Assembly (NCBI GenBank): GCA_015501585.1 | Contig: JADNRY010000027.1 | Span: forward strand, 186,001 to 250,000 | Reading direction: 5' to 3' | Length of the DNA: 64,000 bases | Source of the DNA: Rhodocollybia butyracea | Taxonomy: Eukaryota > Basidiomycota > Agaricomycetes > Agaricales > Omphalotaceae | Shown: in pieces, positions 1-11,017 of the stretch | Layout of the letters: the number at the start of each line of letters is the position of its first letter | Position numbering within the stretch: position 1 is the first letter of the stretch | The notes under the pieces: model-generated | What the model saw: only the letters and a program-made list of their open reading frames with translations | What the model was told of the DNA's origin: nothing | Database searches by the model: none | Position numbers and translations under genes: made by a program

Positions 1-694
1 CATGGAAGATCTCCCAAAACTCTTTCACCTGCGCAGGAGTTGGTATGAACCATTTGAGGCGATACCGCGCCAAAGCACGATCGAAAGTAGGACACCTCCA
101 CTTCCGGTCCATACCTTCCGCTTCATTCCGTGCGGCAGTCAAGAGCGCAGAACACAGCCGGCAGACGTACAAGATACTAAACTTGTATTCTAACCATTCT
201 GTTTTTCTGGATGCGGCGGTAAGGACGAGTTTCAGGGAGAGCCATTGGAACCTTGCGAGGAACATGAGCGGAATGCGGTACCCGATGGGCAGCGATGTCT
301 GCTGGCCGTCGATTCCGGTGACAGTGAGGAAAGGAATAACAGAGTTCTTGGGCCCGCGAAGAGGGATGCTGAACGCATGCGCGATGAGATGGAATATGAT
401 TTTTGTATCGGACCAGTCTTCCGGAGTTATATATTCGAGTTCCGCTGGATGTTTCCAGCCATGAACGATTTCAACTTCGGGATCATTGTAATCCGATATC
501 TGAGGTAGAAGGTGAAGAAAATTTGGGGAAGGGGAACGAGCCTCGACTTTAACTGGGGATTTCGGTCGCTTGGTCGAGGGTGAAGCGTGTGAATCGTTGC
601 GGCTGGTAGTTGAAGCCGTGTTTGGCTGGTTCGGAGATGCGATTGCTGATTTTCCGTGGTTTTGGGATTCCCTACGATGGGAGGGAGCAGTCAT
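1..694 (-). CDS. Hypothetical protein, 3' end cut by window edge
   Basis: An open frame runs without a stop or an evident intron from an ATG at 694 to the edge, about 231 codons. I do not recognise the family. The first 60 residues are Ser/Pro/Thr/Asn-rich and look disordered. After that comes a globular part rich in Trp and hydrophobics, with EVEIVHGWKHPAEL followed by DWSDTKIIFHLIAHAF, then a hydrophobic stretch IPLMFLARFQWLSLKL and near the edge RKWRCPTFDRALARYRLKWF. Composition and length of the frame argue for a real gene rather than chance. It is transcribed away from the secreted-protein cluster. The start is the first ATG after in-frame stops upstream; more exons may lie to the left of the window. 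Confidence 0.6.
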   Translation of the reverse strand, partial: MTAPSHRRESQNHGKSAIASPNQPNTASTTSRNDSHASPSTKRPKSPVKVEARSPSPNFLHLLPQISDYNDPEVEIVHGWKHPAELEYITPEDWSDTKIIFHLIAHAFSIPLRGPKNSVIPFLTVTGIDGQQTSLPIGYRIPLMFLARFQWLSLKLVLTAASRKTEWLEYKFSILYVCRLCSALLTAARNEAEGMDRKWRCPTFDRALARYRLKWFIPTPAQVKEFWEIFH

Positions 695-3600
695 CGAGTG
701 AGGATTCGAAAGAAAAAAATCTGCTTGATCTTTTTCACATCAATTTCTCAAGTTTCTTGGGATCACAAGAACACCTCACCGGGACGCGAACTTTTGCCAA
801 CAAAAAGTTCCAGCAAGATCAAGATTCCACTACGCAAGGAACGGATTTGAAAATTTTTCTTCGGCCTTCGCGATTGAGCTAATCGAACTGGGAGGACGAA
901 GAAGTTTACTGAAAAGATGGAACCGCGGGAATACCCGAAACGGCAGGCTTCCGCTGGCAGTTTTTTTTTGTTCACAGTTACTTTTTCTCTACGTAGGATG
1001 TATAGTACGATGTACCGTACTAGAAAGTAAATATAACGGCTTCACTTTCCATCCTTTTCTCCTGCTAAATCTCATCCAGAGTTCCTACATACACAAGTGA
1101 AACCTCAACATTTTTTTATCCCCTCAAGCGCTCCAGTTTTTCCTCCGAGCCCAAGCCTTCTTTTCACGTGGATGGCCTGCTATACGCTGGCGACAACGCC
1201 ATGAGCGACCAGGAGGAAATCAAGACGAAATTTGAATTTTTCCAAGGTTGAAGGCAGTACGTCTACTAAAACCTTAACAAAAAGATGATAATTATAATAT
1301 ATAACCTGGCCAGGGTATGACCGGTTTCATGGCGTTGGACCGTGATAACTCTCAAACTTGGCTCTTGCTTCTGACCAAACCAACTGAGTGTCCGGTAGGC
1401 ACTGCCCCGGATATCCGTTGATACCTGCCTCTTTACAACGCTCTCAGTGTTTTACGCAAGCAAGACGTTCACGAGTCCCGAGTTCTTAAATGCGGATCCA
1501 GTGGCTGATGTGTATCAAGCCACCGATGCTTCTCCATACATCGCTGTTCAAATTGGTGTTACCTCCCACTTCCTTGCCAAATCTCACCAGGAAAAGCCAC
1601 AGAAAAAAGCTTACTGTACAAATAATTCACCACGACCGTCATTTTAATGACAGGTCCAGTCGTAGGTACTAACATAGTAAATCGAACAGGAAAGACCGAC
1701 GTTCATTTATTTTTTCCGTCGAACGGCGCGGAAATTTTTTCCACCGCGGTGAACATTCAAAGAGGCTTACTAGAACTATTCATTCATACCCCACGAGAAA
1801 CGCTGAGTTTTGCACTCACTTTCTGCTTTTTCAACCTTCAAGGCGGCTGGTCCGGGCCCAGGCAAAGGAAGGACGTCGATACCCGTCCTTCAACAACAAA
1901 TACATTATAAAAATACCAGAGTGAGGCTGACTCTGCTACCTCTGACCACGACGAAGACGCACAAGCGGTCTTGAATCTCCTCTCCTAGTTACAAACCAAC
2001 CCTCTTCCACAGATCCAACACTCCTAGTTCCCCTTCATCATATGCTCGCATCTTATACTCTTCGGATCGGGATGAGGTTATCCCATCCCTTGACTGTCTC
2101 TTCCAGCTCAGCGGCTCGGCCTCTGCCATACACTCACTCACCTCACACGGAACCTCACATATTCAAAAAAACCGTTTTCCACCATATGTGCACCAATTTC
2201 CTTCCCTCGAAGACTTACTTTCGCAAATCCTTGTTCTCGTTTTGAAACCAAACGTTGCGTATCACTATCTAGCTCATCCTTCTCCCACTCGCCAGCGGAC
2301 CTGCCACCTGCCACCTGCATAAACCCATTCACCAAGTTCGGTACTTAATTCTTTGGGTACTTTAACACCCGTTCCTCCCAATTTAAAGCGATTGGGATAA
2401 TATTCCTAGCTCCATTCCTGATAGGAACCCAACCCTGCATTGCAAGCTCTAAGGGTATCGGGGATTTAGAGTGTGTGATTTTGCTGAACATTACCATCCT
2501 GATCTTTTTAATGAGCTTTTCCAGAACAGAATGCTGTAAGTGGGTCTTTGTCACAATCCAGCAGCTTTGACCGTTACGCTAAAACGGCAGTATAAACACA
2601 AACTATGTGTTCAGCCTCTGGATTGTATATAAGCACATCTTGGCGGTTCAAGTGTGGTAAGCCACGGCAGGCTTACAAATGCTTCTGTTTATGTGGTGTA
2701 GCATACTAGGTCCATGTTCCCTATCCGGTTTAAAAATGTACTGTGCACAATTATTGCCCCGTCGTCACTCGATTTCGTTCTGGAAATATCAACGTTCAAA
2801 GTTGTCGCTAAATTGAAGGCGTACTTTTGAATAATACAAGGGAGAAAGGCAGGAAGGAATAACTGGCGCGGTCCCATTGAGGGGCCCCGCAACACACATT
2901 GCGCCATATGTGTGCCGTGGATGGACAGAGCCAGCTCTGTTGTGGCAGCATGAAGTCAATCGCCCCAGCGCATAGAGCTAATCATATACAGTAGCACGGT
3001 CATTTTTAAAATCGGACGAAACAACTTTTTATTCCAATATATGTAGTCTGCAGATAGAGGCTTATAGAAGCAGGACATGGCGATCAAATAAGAGTCTGCG
3101 CAGATTTAAACCATCATCAGACAAGCTCTGATGCGCAGCGATCAAGCCAGGTGCTACCACCCCCATGTCCAACAGAGATTGTGACGCAAGTATACTAGAC
3201 CAAGATGCCCATATATCCATACGTTTAAGAGCCACGTAGCGTTGCAGGGCTGCTCTGTTTTAGAGAGAGAAGTTACTGGCCCTCCCATACATCCAAAGGT
3301 TAACGTTTGAACCGGATAACTTGTCCCAAAGGCGATAAGCTTGAAATAACTCACAGTAGAGCCAGTAATGGCCAACACGGCGCTGGTACTTGGAGTGGCC
3401 AAGACTACCCTTCCCTACGCGGTCGACGGGCAAGAACATTAACCTCTCTTTTCGTTTAAAATCCTGGTATCGAGTTTTGAGAGGTTGCAAGTGGTCAAAA
3501 ATTATAGACATTTCGGACGGGTCTTATTTTAATTATACCAAGGGCCCAGACTTGGGCCTTGGCTAGCTTTTGTGCGCCAGGGTTCACGCTTCCACAGCAA

Positions 3601-4169
3601 AGTTGGTTGGGCGCGTTCACGGCAAATATACTTACTTATGTGTTGCGCGCGCGCGCGGTTTTGGTTGTTCCTCAATGGGACACACCAGTTAACCTTTCTT
3701 CCTTATATCAACCAGCAACGATCATCTACAGTCATCTACTCGATACAAAGCGATGAAGGGCGACGATCTCCTGGGCAATAGCCTCATTTGGAAATTCAGG
3801 TTTGGATCAAGCCCACATCCCTTTTGGGAACTTGTTTAAGGATACCCGATCCGGGGTGGTGGTGGCGGTGGTGCCGCAGTGGCTCTCTCCGAACCCAAAC
3901 AGGCCTGCCAACCTGCGCTGCGCCAACTCTGCGCAACAAGTTCGGTCCGACGGATAGCACATTTCCACAAGTGCTTACCATCAAGAGACTTCTCGCCTTA
4001 TCTCATCCAATACTTGTTCATAGAGCGAGACTCTGCTAAAATGGAGACTTCACACAGGATTAAAAAAACACCAAGGCAATTGCCAATCGTTGGACGGGCG
4101 CCGCACCGCACCGCACCACAGCATTGTGACACATGCAAGGATGCCCTTCTGATCAAGAATTTCTAAAGA
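695..4169. other. Long intergenic stretch left of gene A1
   Basis: No convincing gene. Short frames on both strands have no domain-like content. The left part (700-2500) is AT-rich and has no copy elsewhere in the window that I noticed. It contains the solo LTR at 2535-2677. A stretch near 2870-2925 resembles weakly a stretch near 12560-12615. From about 3560 onward the sequence resembles the upstream regions of genes A2 and A3 and of the relic at 6140, so this is the old promoter-side part of the duplicated block. An alternating GC run lies near 3645-3660. Confidence 0.5.
2535..2677 (+). mobile_element. 143-bp solo LTR with 5-bp target duplication
   Basis: The element starts TGTAAG and ends CTTACA, so it has the TG...CA ends of an LTR with a 6-bp inverted terminus. 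It is flanked on both sides by AATGC (2530-2534 and 2678-2682), a perfect 5-bp target site duplication. A TATATAAG box lies inside, near 2625. A second copy about 95% identical sits in inverted orientation at 19542-19684 with a different 5-bp duplication, which confirms the boundaries. Size, ends and duplication length fit a solo LTR of a very small LTR element (TRIM-like). No internal retrotransposon coding region is present. Confidence 0.8.
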
Positions 4170-4274
4170 GATAAAAACGCTTGTGAATGGAAATGTTTTA
4201 GTCGTTCTGCTGGTTCAGTCTCCACTCAGTTTGCTGGTCAATCTGCCTTACAATATTCTTCTACACGCACAAAA
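4170..4274 (+). promoter_or_regulatory. Promoter and 5' UTR of A1
   Basis: A TATA-like GATAAAAA at 4170-4177 is followed 37 bp further by TTCAGTC (4214-4220), then by CACTCAG and TTTGCTGGTCAATCTGCC up to 4248. The same order and spacing are found in front of A2, A3 and A4, so these are probably the core promoter, initiator and 5' UTR. Upstream, TGATCAAG near 4150 is shared with A4 but not with A2 or A3. Confidence 0.6.
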
Positions 4275-5549
4275 ATGCGCTCTGCTCTTCTTCTCATGCT
4301 CATAGCTAGTTTCATACTTGCTGTGTCCTCTGGACCAGTCAGGACGGCGGTAAGTGTTTGCTAAGGTCATCGTACTATACTCAATACCCAGACTGAGATA
4401 GGCCAAGAAATATGGAGGCACCGTGATCTTCATTGATCCTAAAAACGGTGTAACCGAAGACCCACCAATCATTCGTACTGAATTTCTATCAACAAGATAT
4501 ACTACAACAATCAATGACGCTATGAATACGAACGGCATAACATGGGAATACCGCGGTGTAGAGCCAAAAGGGAATCCGAGATGGATTTATCTCAAATTAA
4601 TCAGAAACCCCCACTGTACCCAGAAACGTCCGTGCTTTGGGTGGATCACAACGCTTAGTGAGTATTTGCTCCTGGATACGGATTTTCCTTGTGCTCCTCA
4701 CATATGCTTTGGCAGCCGCCGGCACGAAGCAAAGGACCTATGCCGGCATTTTCAAAGGACCACCGCCAGACCATGGTGGCACGGGTGAGTACATTGGGGT
4801 TTACCCTAAGAGCGCACGCAAAGATTCGACGTCAAAGAAAAGCCAACAACTTTGGGAGTCCGCTAAGGATATGTTCGACAAGATCACCATAAAAGGTGTA
4901 CCAAAAGCAGGATCAGTGTCCGAGGAGCCAGTTCGGGCTGTAGGTGTCTGCGACTGGGCAATTGCACTCTACCTAACCCATATACTGTCAGAAACCTTTC
5001 ATAATCTTCATAGATATCGACAATGGCGAAGCTTTGGCTTCCCCAAAAGATACTCCATGGAATCAGAAAAACCCCATGACCAGACACATCAACGAGATGC
5101 TTGATTCAAGCGGCTCCGGGACAGTAGAATACCGCAACACACCAGAACCGGCCAGCGAGCGGGATCTGTATTTCATATTCATTGGAGGTGACCCGCGCTG
5201 TAGAGATGAGAAGACTCCATGTTATGGGTGGGCTGGACACGGCCGTGAGTACTCGCTTCTAAATCTGGTTTTCTTTGCGTGCCTCATATGCGCTTTGCTA
5301 GCTTATGTACATCCCAAAACAGGGATAGTGAGGCAATCACAGTCAGACAGCTTCTATATGGGCATTGGAAAGCCAGGGGAGCCAGGGGAACAGTGGGAAC
5401 ATATTTACGCATATCCTAATGCGAAGGAGGGGGAGACGCTGCCGGAAGCGTGGGCAAAGTTGAATACAGCGTTCGAAGTGAAAATTCACCGTATGCTTCT
5501 GGTAAGAGCTCTAGCATTGGGACTAGGACCAGATGTTGGGAATAAATAG
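4275..5549 (+). CDS. Secreted two-module protein, family A copy 1
   Basis: Five exons (4275-4349, 4402-4657, 4716-4939, 4992-5244, 5323-5549) give 344 residues. Exon 1 is a signal peptide (MRSALLLMLIASFILAVSSG). Exons 2+3 and exons 4+5 code two homologous modules. Module 1 has VIFIDPKNGV, WEYRG, CTQKRPCFGW and then YAGIFKGPPP; module 2 has FIIFIDIDNG, VEYRN, CRDEKTPCYGW and then FYMGIGKPG. Intron phases are 0-1-0-1, which supports an ancient duplication of a two-exon unit. Splice sites were fixed by comparison with A3 and A4. The last intron has two in-frame acceptors (TAG at 5301 or CAG at 5322), and the 78-bp form is stop-free, so retention would not break the frame. The 3' codons differ from the other copies. 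I know no named domain for this family. It probably acts outside the cell; the function is unknown. Confidence 0.75.
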
Positions 5550-6139
5550 TAATGGATTTTATACTCAAACTGTTGTCTATACTACATAACGCACATCCGT
5601 TCCGCATCCTCTGTACAGTGTAGATGATACTTTATGTCTCCGCGAACGCGGAATTGTTCTAACGTTCTAAACGTAATGATAATCTTAGATGAGGAACAAT
5701 ACCTGTGTATTATCCACTGGTATCTCATAAATCAGAATTTGTTGTACATAAAGCTACTCTGGGATAACAGTAAGTATAGACCTATACAAGCTTACAAGGA
5801 TCAACGTATGACAACCGGCACTCCGCTGTCTTTTTGAGACGATGAGAGTTAGTGTTCGGCCCACTGCCAAATCTCACTGACAGACAAAGTTCGCTGTGAC
5901 ATTGCCAACACTCAGTGATTTTCAACCTTCAGCGCAGTCGGTTTACAGACATGCACAATCCCCGGGAGAACTTCGAGCAGCAAGACATGACACCGTGACC
6001 ATTTTGTACAAAAGCAAGAATCATTGAATATGATAAGAATTTAGAGAGCTACAGCATTGAGTACCTTCCACCGATTTCTCAAACAAATAATAGAGATCTG
6101 AACCAGCAACGATCTCTAGCGAGGGGCTGACTCAATTCA
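5550..6139. other. Duplicated 3' flank of A1 and spacer
   Basis: No gene. The stretch 5600-5720 (GTAGATGATACTTT..., then TCTAACGTT, then GATGAGGAAC) is a diverged copy of the DNA that follows A3 (19200-19330) and the A relic (6540-6700), so the 3' flank was copied together with the gene. The rest is unique AT-rich spacer. Confidence 0.5.
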
Positions 6140-6490
6140 GTCAAACTAACGTCGGGCGGTTGGCCGCCGGTGGCTCAACTTGGCTCAACTTGGCGCAACC
6201 ACGCTTGGGTCGGCAGGTTCAGTTCTTATGTAAAGCACCCCAGTCTGGCGCAAGGCTCAGGAGAGCTCTCGCCTCATTGCGTCCAATCCCAAACTTGTTC
6301 AGAGTGAAGAGAACAGGATTAAAAGTACCAGGGCAATCCAGCGACTGGTGGACGGGGGCCGCACTGGGGAGACGCATCCAGTGTGGACGACTACGATGGA
6401 AGCGGTTGAGAAGAAAATTGAGTCGATGCTTGAGGCAAGAATTCGATTTTGAAATCGCTGCGAAAGATGCTCGGAAATCATGATGGATTT
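6140..6490 (+). pseudogene. Family A relic: promoter side fused to last exon
   Basis: 6150-6365 matches the region upstream of A2 and A3 (GTCGGGCGGT..., AAAGTACCA, GGACGGGGGCCGCACTGGG). At about 6365 it passes directly into the end of the last exon of family A: the frame GETHP, then EKKIESMLEARI, aligns with A2 GGTHP and EKKINSMLGART. The frame stops at TGA after RIRF; the normal 3' flank then follows to about 6790. TATA box, signal peptide, both cysteine motifs and all introns are missing. This is an internal deletion of a fifth family A gene. Confidence 0.75.
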
Positions 6491-6799
6491 TTACACATAC
6501 TGGTATGATAATGCACGTATCGTTCAGAATCGTTCTATCCAGTTCTATCCCCGTAGATGATGCTTTGTGACTCCAGGAACGCAGAATCATTCTAACGTTG
6601 TCAAAGCTAAATTTTCAACTAGCTTAAACCCTTGGTGAGGACCTAAAAGTTGCCTAAAAGCAACGATGATGACTTGGATGAGGAACGATACCTGTATTAT
6701 CTACTATGCTTAGGATGCAGCAAGCCTGCCGTGCGTAGTACAGCGCATCGAAGGTGTCGATTGCTCAGCTACGCTCAGGCTAAAATAGAGGAATATCGT
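6491..6799 (+). repeat. Duplicated 3' flank of the A relic
   Basis: About 300 bp with no gene, matching 19150-19410 downstream of A3: ATGATGGATTTT, CCCCGTAGATGATGCTTTGTGACTCC in part, CTAGCTTAAACCCT, GATGAGGAACGATACC and the closing GTGTCGATTGCTCAGCTA run in the same order in both places. It marks the right-hand part of the copied A block. Confidence 0.65.
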
Positions 6800-8880
6800 T
6801 GACTCTCGCTGATCTCTTTTTTTTTGGTTTCATCGTGGAAGCCTAAGAATTTGCTGAACGCGTGGACGGGCTGGCGTGTTTATAATTACACAGACAGCCA
6901 CATTGACTTTGCACAAAGTCACTTTCTCCACATCCAGAAGAGTGGCTATTTTCCTTCCATCAAGGTGTCAGAGACGCGCTACGGAGGCTAAGCCTCCAAG
7001 AATCTAAAATAAGAATATACAATTTCTATTTCCCTGCATTGAACGTCAAGTAAGATTTGATTGGTATATACAAACAAGGACAGCATATCTTATCTCCAGA
7101 CCTGCCCAATCTCCCTCTCATCCTCCTCGTATCCCCATACAGCTGCCCCAAAGCCACACACCTCGCTTAAAACGCACTCGTCACCGGACCTTTCGCCATT
7201 GTCTGCTGCCCCGCAAGCGACATTGCACCTGCTACCCATGGCGACTGCAGCGCCAGCCCCACATATGGATAATACGGCGAACTCAAACCCACACTTCCCA
7301 TCTCTTCATTACAACATTCTTCCGCGAATTGACCGCTGCAGCTCCCTCCACACCCTTTCAATTACCTCCCACACCGTCAATCCGATTGTACTCCCAGACG
7401 CGGCAGGCGCAGACACCACGTCGATATACCCCGGGATGCGCGGATGGAACGGCCGCATATGTGGGGACGTAGGTTCACACGCCATTTGCGTGAAATCGAT
7501 ACTAGTACTGGAGGATATGAAACAGAGGCATCGCTAAAGCGCACTGTGAGGTGGGTTTGTAATGAGAACTGTAAGCCGCATGCTCGACCTGGACCATCGT
7601 TTCATGCGACTTTGGGCGGAATAGTCAGCACACCAGTCAAGTGCATGGGGGCGGCTTGTACAGTCTTAGGCACTGTAGACAAGGCTGTCGAAGGGAAGGG
7701 TACCGGTATGGTACGCCGTTGGCCATGCGTTCCCGCGACTTGATGCTGCTACCAATACCACCACCACCACCGCCACCGCTACCACTACCGTTTCTGGAGT
7801 CGAAAGACTCAGCGAAGAGAGGGTGATTCCGCTAGTGCCCAGGGTTCCCTCGTTTGCATTGGGAAGCCTCGTAGACGCCGTCGCGAGGCTCATCCGGGAG
7901 AATGCTAACCCTGAATGTGATTGGTTCTGTTTAAGGAAGATGAGGAGGTGTGAAGGGCGTTCCAGGGCTACGTCATCGTGAACGCGTGAACGGCGACCAT
8001 GGTACCCAGAGGCATATCTTCTTCGTCGAGGATGCCGATAGGAGGGAGAAACCGGAGAAATCCAGCGACGTTAGTAGACAACGTTACCCGAGGACTGGTA
8101 TAGACGAGTCGGTGTATTCGAAGTGGTAACCGGATGAAAAAGTCGCGGAAAAGAGTGACTCCGTATGTCAGGTAACCAGTAACCAGTAACGTTACTGGCG
8201 ATGTGCACTCGAATGAAAGACGATAGAGATAGGTAGATGGTTTTGCACATGCATCTCTGCGACTGCAACACAAGTCAAGTGAGAAAAACCGTGATAAAAC
8301 CACGGCATGGAAACGCGAAGTTGCGAAGAACGTACTATGTAAACTGCTGCTTCAAGCTGCTTCGAACTTCTTTGGCAATAGTTCCTTGTGACTAGAACTA
8401 AGAACACTAGCTTCAGCACATAGATTCCCTCATTTACCATGCAGCTCCAATCCCAATCCAGTCAGCACAGGAAGCAGGTGCAAAAGAAAAAGTTTTCCGG
8501 GTCGAAAAAACTCATGGTCGAATCCAAGAGCAAGGTATCACAACAAGTTTGGCCTTTGCTTGAACAGATAACAAGAATAAGCAAGTAAGAAAGAAACGAG
8601 CACAAAATCTACGTACGAGAGGATGGCGGTCCGAATCATGGCAGTCCAATGGCCGACCCGGTATTACAAATTGATTACGGCGCCTATTCTTCTTTTGGAG
8701 CACTCTTTCTGCGTTGGTCTACACGAGTTGTAACATCAAGTGCTACTACCATACTGTACGTGCAACTGGCTTCAGGTGCCGACACTGGGAACCAGAATAA
8801 CCCACAAGAACTTTCCCTTAGAAGAACGAGTACAAAACTGTGTTGAAACTAGACGCGATGCGGTGGGATACACTGCTGCT
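6800..8880 (-). pseudogene. Decayed block B, copy 1
   Basis: About 2 kb with counterparts at 15340-17100 and 19690-22080. Similarity is patchy at DNA level. On the minus strand short frames keep similar words in all copies (TLPFDSLVY, MKRWSRSSMRL, FLRFLPPIGILDEEDM, SGITLSSL), but stops and frame jumps between them prevent one reading frame. I read it as a dead gene or element copied with the A blocks. No known domain can be named. A (CCA)n-type microsatellite lies near 7757-7782. A non-coding repeat that only happens to be open in places is the alternative. Confidence 0.45.
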
Positions 8881-9544
8881 TGAGCACTGATCCAGTATAA
8901 TAAGAGTTCACGTTCAAACCTGGCAAATAGATGATGATTCTTCCCTGGCGTGTACCAGGAGAACGATATGGCTGATACTAAAATTCTCGTTAGATCGTTT
9001 TGGCAACAAAAATCGCAAATTAAATGAGGTCCTGTCTCGAAGTGCCAAAGGTTCAACCTTGCAGGCAACTTCGCCAGAGTCTGCTGCCTCAACTGCACCT
9101 CTGACCATATTGCTCATTAGTCCTAGGTTCTCTCCCGATGCAGAGGAAAGGGCTATCATGATGGTATTTCTGCAACTTGTGGCGCTCGTGATACCGCTAC
9201 CGATACTAACCGAACGTTTCCCTTACTTAGCTGAAAGACCTTGAAAGACTCGGCGTTGCGTATACCCAAAGAGAGGGTGATTCCGCTAGCGCCAGGGTTC
9301 ATTTTGAAATACAGTCGGGCGGTGGGAGGCGGTGGGCCGCCGGTGGTGCGACCTGCGCAGCCGGCAGGTTCAGTTGTTATGTACAAGTACCAAAATCTGG
9401 CGGACTCAGGAGAGCTTTCCTCACCTCATCGATACCAAACTTGTTCAGAGAGTCTGCTTAAAATGGAGAGGACAGGATTGGGATGGGTGGCGATCAAAAG
9501 TACCAAGGCGCGAATGAGCCGGGGGGCGCACTGGGCCAAGTATT
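8881..9544. repeat. Region upstream of A2 with partial B fragment
   Basis: No gene. 9240-9300 (CCCAAAGAGAGGGTGATTCC, then GCTAGCGCCAGGGTTC) is also present inside the B blocks at about 7808-7870, 15845-15900 and 21020-21060 and in shorter form upstream of A3 at 17520-17560. On the minus strand it reads GASGITLSLGIRNAESF. So the distal promoter side of A2 and A3 lies on a scrap of block B. 9310-9540 matches 17560-17720 and the relic at 6150-6365. Confidence 0.6.
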
Positions 9545-9759
9545 GTGCATCCCTGAAAACCGAATAGGCACATGACATGTATGAGCATATGCTGTGCAGA
9601 TCCATTGACGCAAGTTATGCAAAGATGTCCTTTTGTTCACGAATTGCTGCAGGAATAAAAGCGCCTTGAAAATGAAACGCTGCAGTCGCTCTGCTGGTTC
9701 AGTCCCCACTCAGTTTGCTGGTCAATCTGTCCTACAACTCTTCTATACAATTCGCGAAA
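9545..9759 (+). promoter_or_regulatory. Promoter and 5' UTR of A2
   Basis: TGCATCCCTGAAAAC at 9546-9560 is shared with A3 (17724-17738) and, with one change, with A4. TTGTTCACGAATTGC (9633-9647) is shared with A3 only. GGAATAAAAG (9652-9661) is the TATA-like box. TTCAGTC at 9698-9704, CACTCAG and TTTGCTGGTCAATCTG complete the block that all four copies share. Confidence 0.6.
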
Positions 9760-11017
9760 ATGCGCTTTGCTCTTCTCTTCATGATCATAGCTGGCTCTAT
9801 GCTTGCCGTGTCCGCTCAACCAGTCAGACGGAAGGCACCTGTAAGTGTTTGCTACGGTCATCGTACTATACTTAATGCCCAGATAGGTCAAGCAAGCCAA
9901 TCACATCGCGGCATTCATTGATCCTGAGAAAGGTGTAACCGCTGAATCCGACTTGGGTGGTCAAGTCCAGCCTACAGCTTCACGCAGCTATACTAAATTG
10001 ATCAATGAAGCGTTGGGTCTCAAGGGGATAAAGTGGGAGTACCACAGTGCACACCGGCTGAAAGAGGATTCGGAATGGCTTTATTTAAAATTGACCGGAG
10101 GGCCTTACTGTACCGTCAAGCGTCCGTGCTTTGCATGGATAGGACCAGGTTGTGAGTACTTGATCTAAATTTGGTTTTCCCTGTGTTTCCTTTCATATGT
10201 TTTGATAGATTCTATTTCGACGGCAAAGCCAATGAAGTACTTGGGCATTTTTAGAGGACCACCGCCAGACAAACCACACGACATGGTTGAGTACATTGGA
10301 GGTTCTCCTGCGAATATACACGATGATGACCTGTCGCAAAGGCAATGGGAGACCATTAGGGACAACTTTTCCAAGAAGAAGAAGAAGATACCAGGTGTAC
10401 CAGTACCAAAATCAACGTTCCCAGCAGCTCTGGATGTAAGTGTTTGCTCCTCGGATGTTGTACTCTACCTAACCCATATACTGTCAGCCACCCACCGTGA
10501 CCCTCATAGATATCAGCGATGGTCAACACTTGGAAGAAAACGCTGCCATCGCATGGCCGCTCAAAGGCATCGTGACCCAATACCTCAATCAGATACTCGA
10601 CTTAAGCGGCGACGGGCAATAACCTATCGCGGCGCACCAAAATCGGTCACCAGTCCGGAGCCGGTTTACTTTGAGTTCATCGGCGGTGACCTGGGCTGTA
10701 CGAAGGAGACTCCATGTTATGGGTGCGCAGGCAAAGGTGAGTACTTGCTCCTGAATCTGGTTTTCGTTGTGTGCCTCATATGCTTTGCGAACTTTCGTAT
10801 ATGATCGTATTCAGGAGATTCGAGCTCCGTCTATATCAGCATTGGAAAACCGGGGACAAAACCGGGAGAGCAGTGGGAACATATTGGGGCATATCCCGAC
10901 GCAGAGGGGGGGACGCATCCACAGTGGTCGGCTGACTTTGAGAAGAAAATTAATTCTATGCTTGGGGCAAGAACCCTATCCAAAATAGCCGAGAAATATG
11001 TTCAGAAACCACAGTGA
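9760..11017 (+). pseudogene. Secreted two-module protein, family A copy 2, frameshifted
   Basis: Same five-exon plan as A3: 9760-9840, 9887-10151, 10209-10435, 10488-10736, 10815-11017. Signal peptide MRFALLFMIIAGSMLAVSAQ; module 1 with AAFIDPEKGV, CTVKRPCFAW and YLGIFRGPPP; module 2 with TVT-LIDISDG, CTKETPCYGC and VYISIGKPG. Compared with A3, one base is missing near 10611-10618 in exon 4 (A3 has GGCCATAGCACAATAACC, here GGCGACGGGCAATAACC), which brings an early TAA. The conserved Trp after the second cysteine pair is Cys here, a further sign of relaxed selection. Keeping intron 3 (52 bp) would put the rest back in frame, at the cost of scrambling the start of module 2. A sequencing error is the other explanation. 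Otherwise as A3, its closest relative. Confidence 0.75.

Noticed and set aside
2869..2925. Similarity between 2869-2925 and 12560-12615 as a second mobile element
   Set aside because: Only GGTCCCATTGAGG and a few short words agree; ends and target duplications cannot be defined.
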